Shown here: piece by piece, positions 63,727-64,000 of the stretch
Layout of the letters: each line of letters begins with the position of its first letter
Numbering within the stretch: the first letter of the stretch is position 1
Assembly (NCBI RefSeq): GCF_001039355.2
Contig: NW_019775580.1
Location: 164,060-228,059, forward strand
Reading direction: 5' to 3'
Length of the DNA stretch: 64,000 nt
Source: Lingula anatina
Lineage: Eukaryota; Brachiopoda; Lingulata; Lingulida; Lingulidae
Translations under genes and position numbers: made by a program
The notes under the pieces: model-generated
Told to the model about the DNA's origin: nothing
The model's database searches: none
The model's input: the letters and a program-made list of their open reading frames with translations, nothing else

Positions 63727-64000
63727 CTAGATTAGAAATATTGTATGCATTTATTTCGATTTAGCCAAAATGGGAAAGTAGGCCTATAGTCTCAAATTGA
63801 TTACGCTCCTCTTTCGCTTACAATGCCAATGCAATATTAGCTTGTTAGACCCCTGTACACGTATGATATGCTCAGCTGTAAGATTTATGTAAGGCGCAAT
63901 TGCTTATTCACTTTGTTGATGCGAAATGAAATTGTTACAAATCATCACTCTCACTGTCAGGCAAAATGTGAACAACAGAACAGACACAACTTTTTTGCAG
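63727..64000. other. Edge of window: VWA7-like intron
   Basis: Intron sequence upstream of the first visible VWA7-like exon. The next exon (5' part of the A domain) is not in the window. Confidence 0.6.

Noticed and set aside
1-64000. tRNA, rRNA or other structural RNA genes
   Set aside because: I looked for B-box-like words with a matching cloverleaf and for rRNA-like sequence and found none convincing. A covariance-model search would be needed to exclude them.

Overview
The window is animal nuclear DNA. The genes are split by short GT-AG introns (roughly 0.2-1.4 kb, one of 3.4 kb), have eukaryotic polyadenylation signals, and lie in AT-rich sequence full of microsatellites and small inverted-repeat elements. 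Gene content (secreted heme peroxidase, ALG2, WDR70, a reeler-domain protein, a VWA7-like membrane protein) and the frequent TAGGCCTA and TACATGTA words suggest a marine invertebrate, perhaps an echinoderm, hemichordate or cephalochordate. That placement is impression-level only; a lophotrochozoan is not excluded.

Layout. Positions 1-21.5 kb hold no recognisable coding gene: AT-rich intergenic DNA, two copies of one inverted-repeat element (9.45 and 19.91 kb, opposite orientation), a hAT-like short element (13.38 kb) and a promoter-like block near 16.4 kb. From 21.57 to 27.40 kb lies a complete 11-exon secreted heme peroxidase on the + strand (677 aa). From 28.33 to 30.12 kb lies a complete three-exon ALG2 (408 aa, +). 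WDR70 is convergent to it (31.52-38.97 kb, -, 17 coding exons, 623 aa). Between 39 and 43.2 kb is intergenic DNA with hairpin elements and a template-switch-like duplication. A tandem array of eight ~465-bp units (43.4-47.0 kb) follows a promoter-like region and a candidate short first exon. A four-exon reeler-domain secreted protein (49.72-54.38 kb, -, 208 aa) comes next. The 3' part of a VWA7-like single-pass membrane protein (57.56-63.73 kb, -) runs off the right edge and carries one apparent single-base frameshift.

I assembled exon structures by hand from splice consensus, phase and family conservation. For the peroxidase, ALG2, WDR70 and reeler gene the summed coding length is an exact multiple of three and ends on a stop. 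A single N at 56677 sits between two nearly identical 1.2-kb blocks, so that duplication is most likely an unmerged contig overlap.

The genes do not form a pathway. ALG2 (N-glycan assembly at the ER) and WDR70 (nuclear) are housekeeping genes; the peroxidase, reeler and VWA7-like proteins are secreted or cell-surface. The least explained features are the tandem array with an exon-like block in its units, and the terminal-inverted-repeat element at 59.1-59.8 kb that carries a RecQ-type helicase Walker A fragment.
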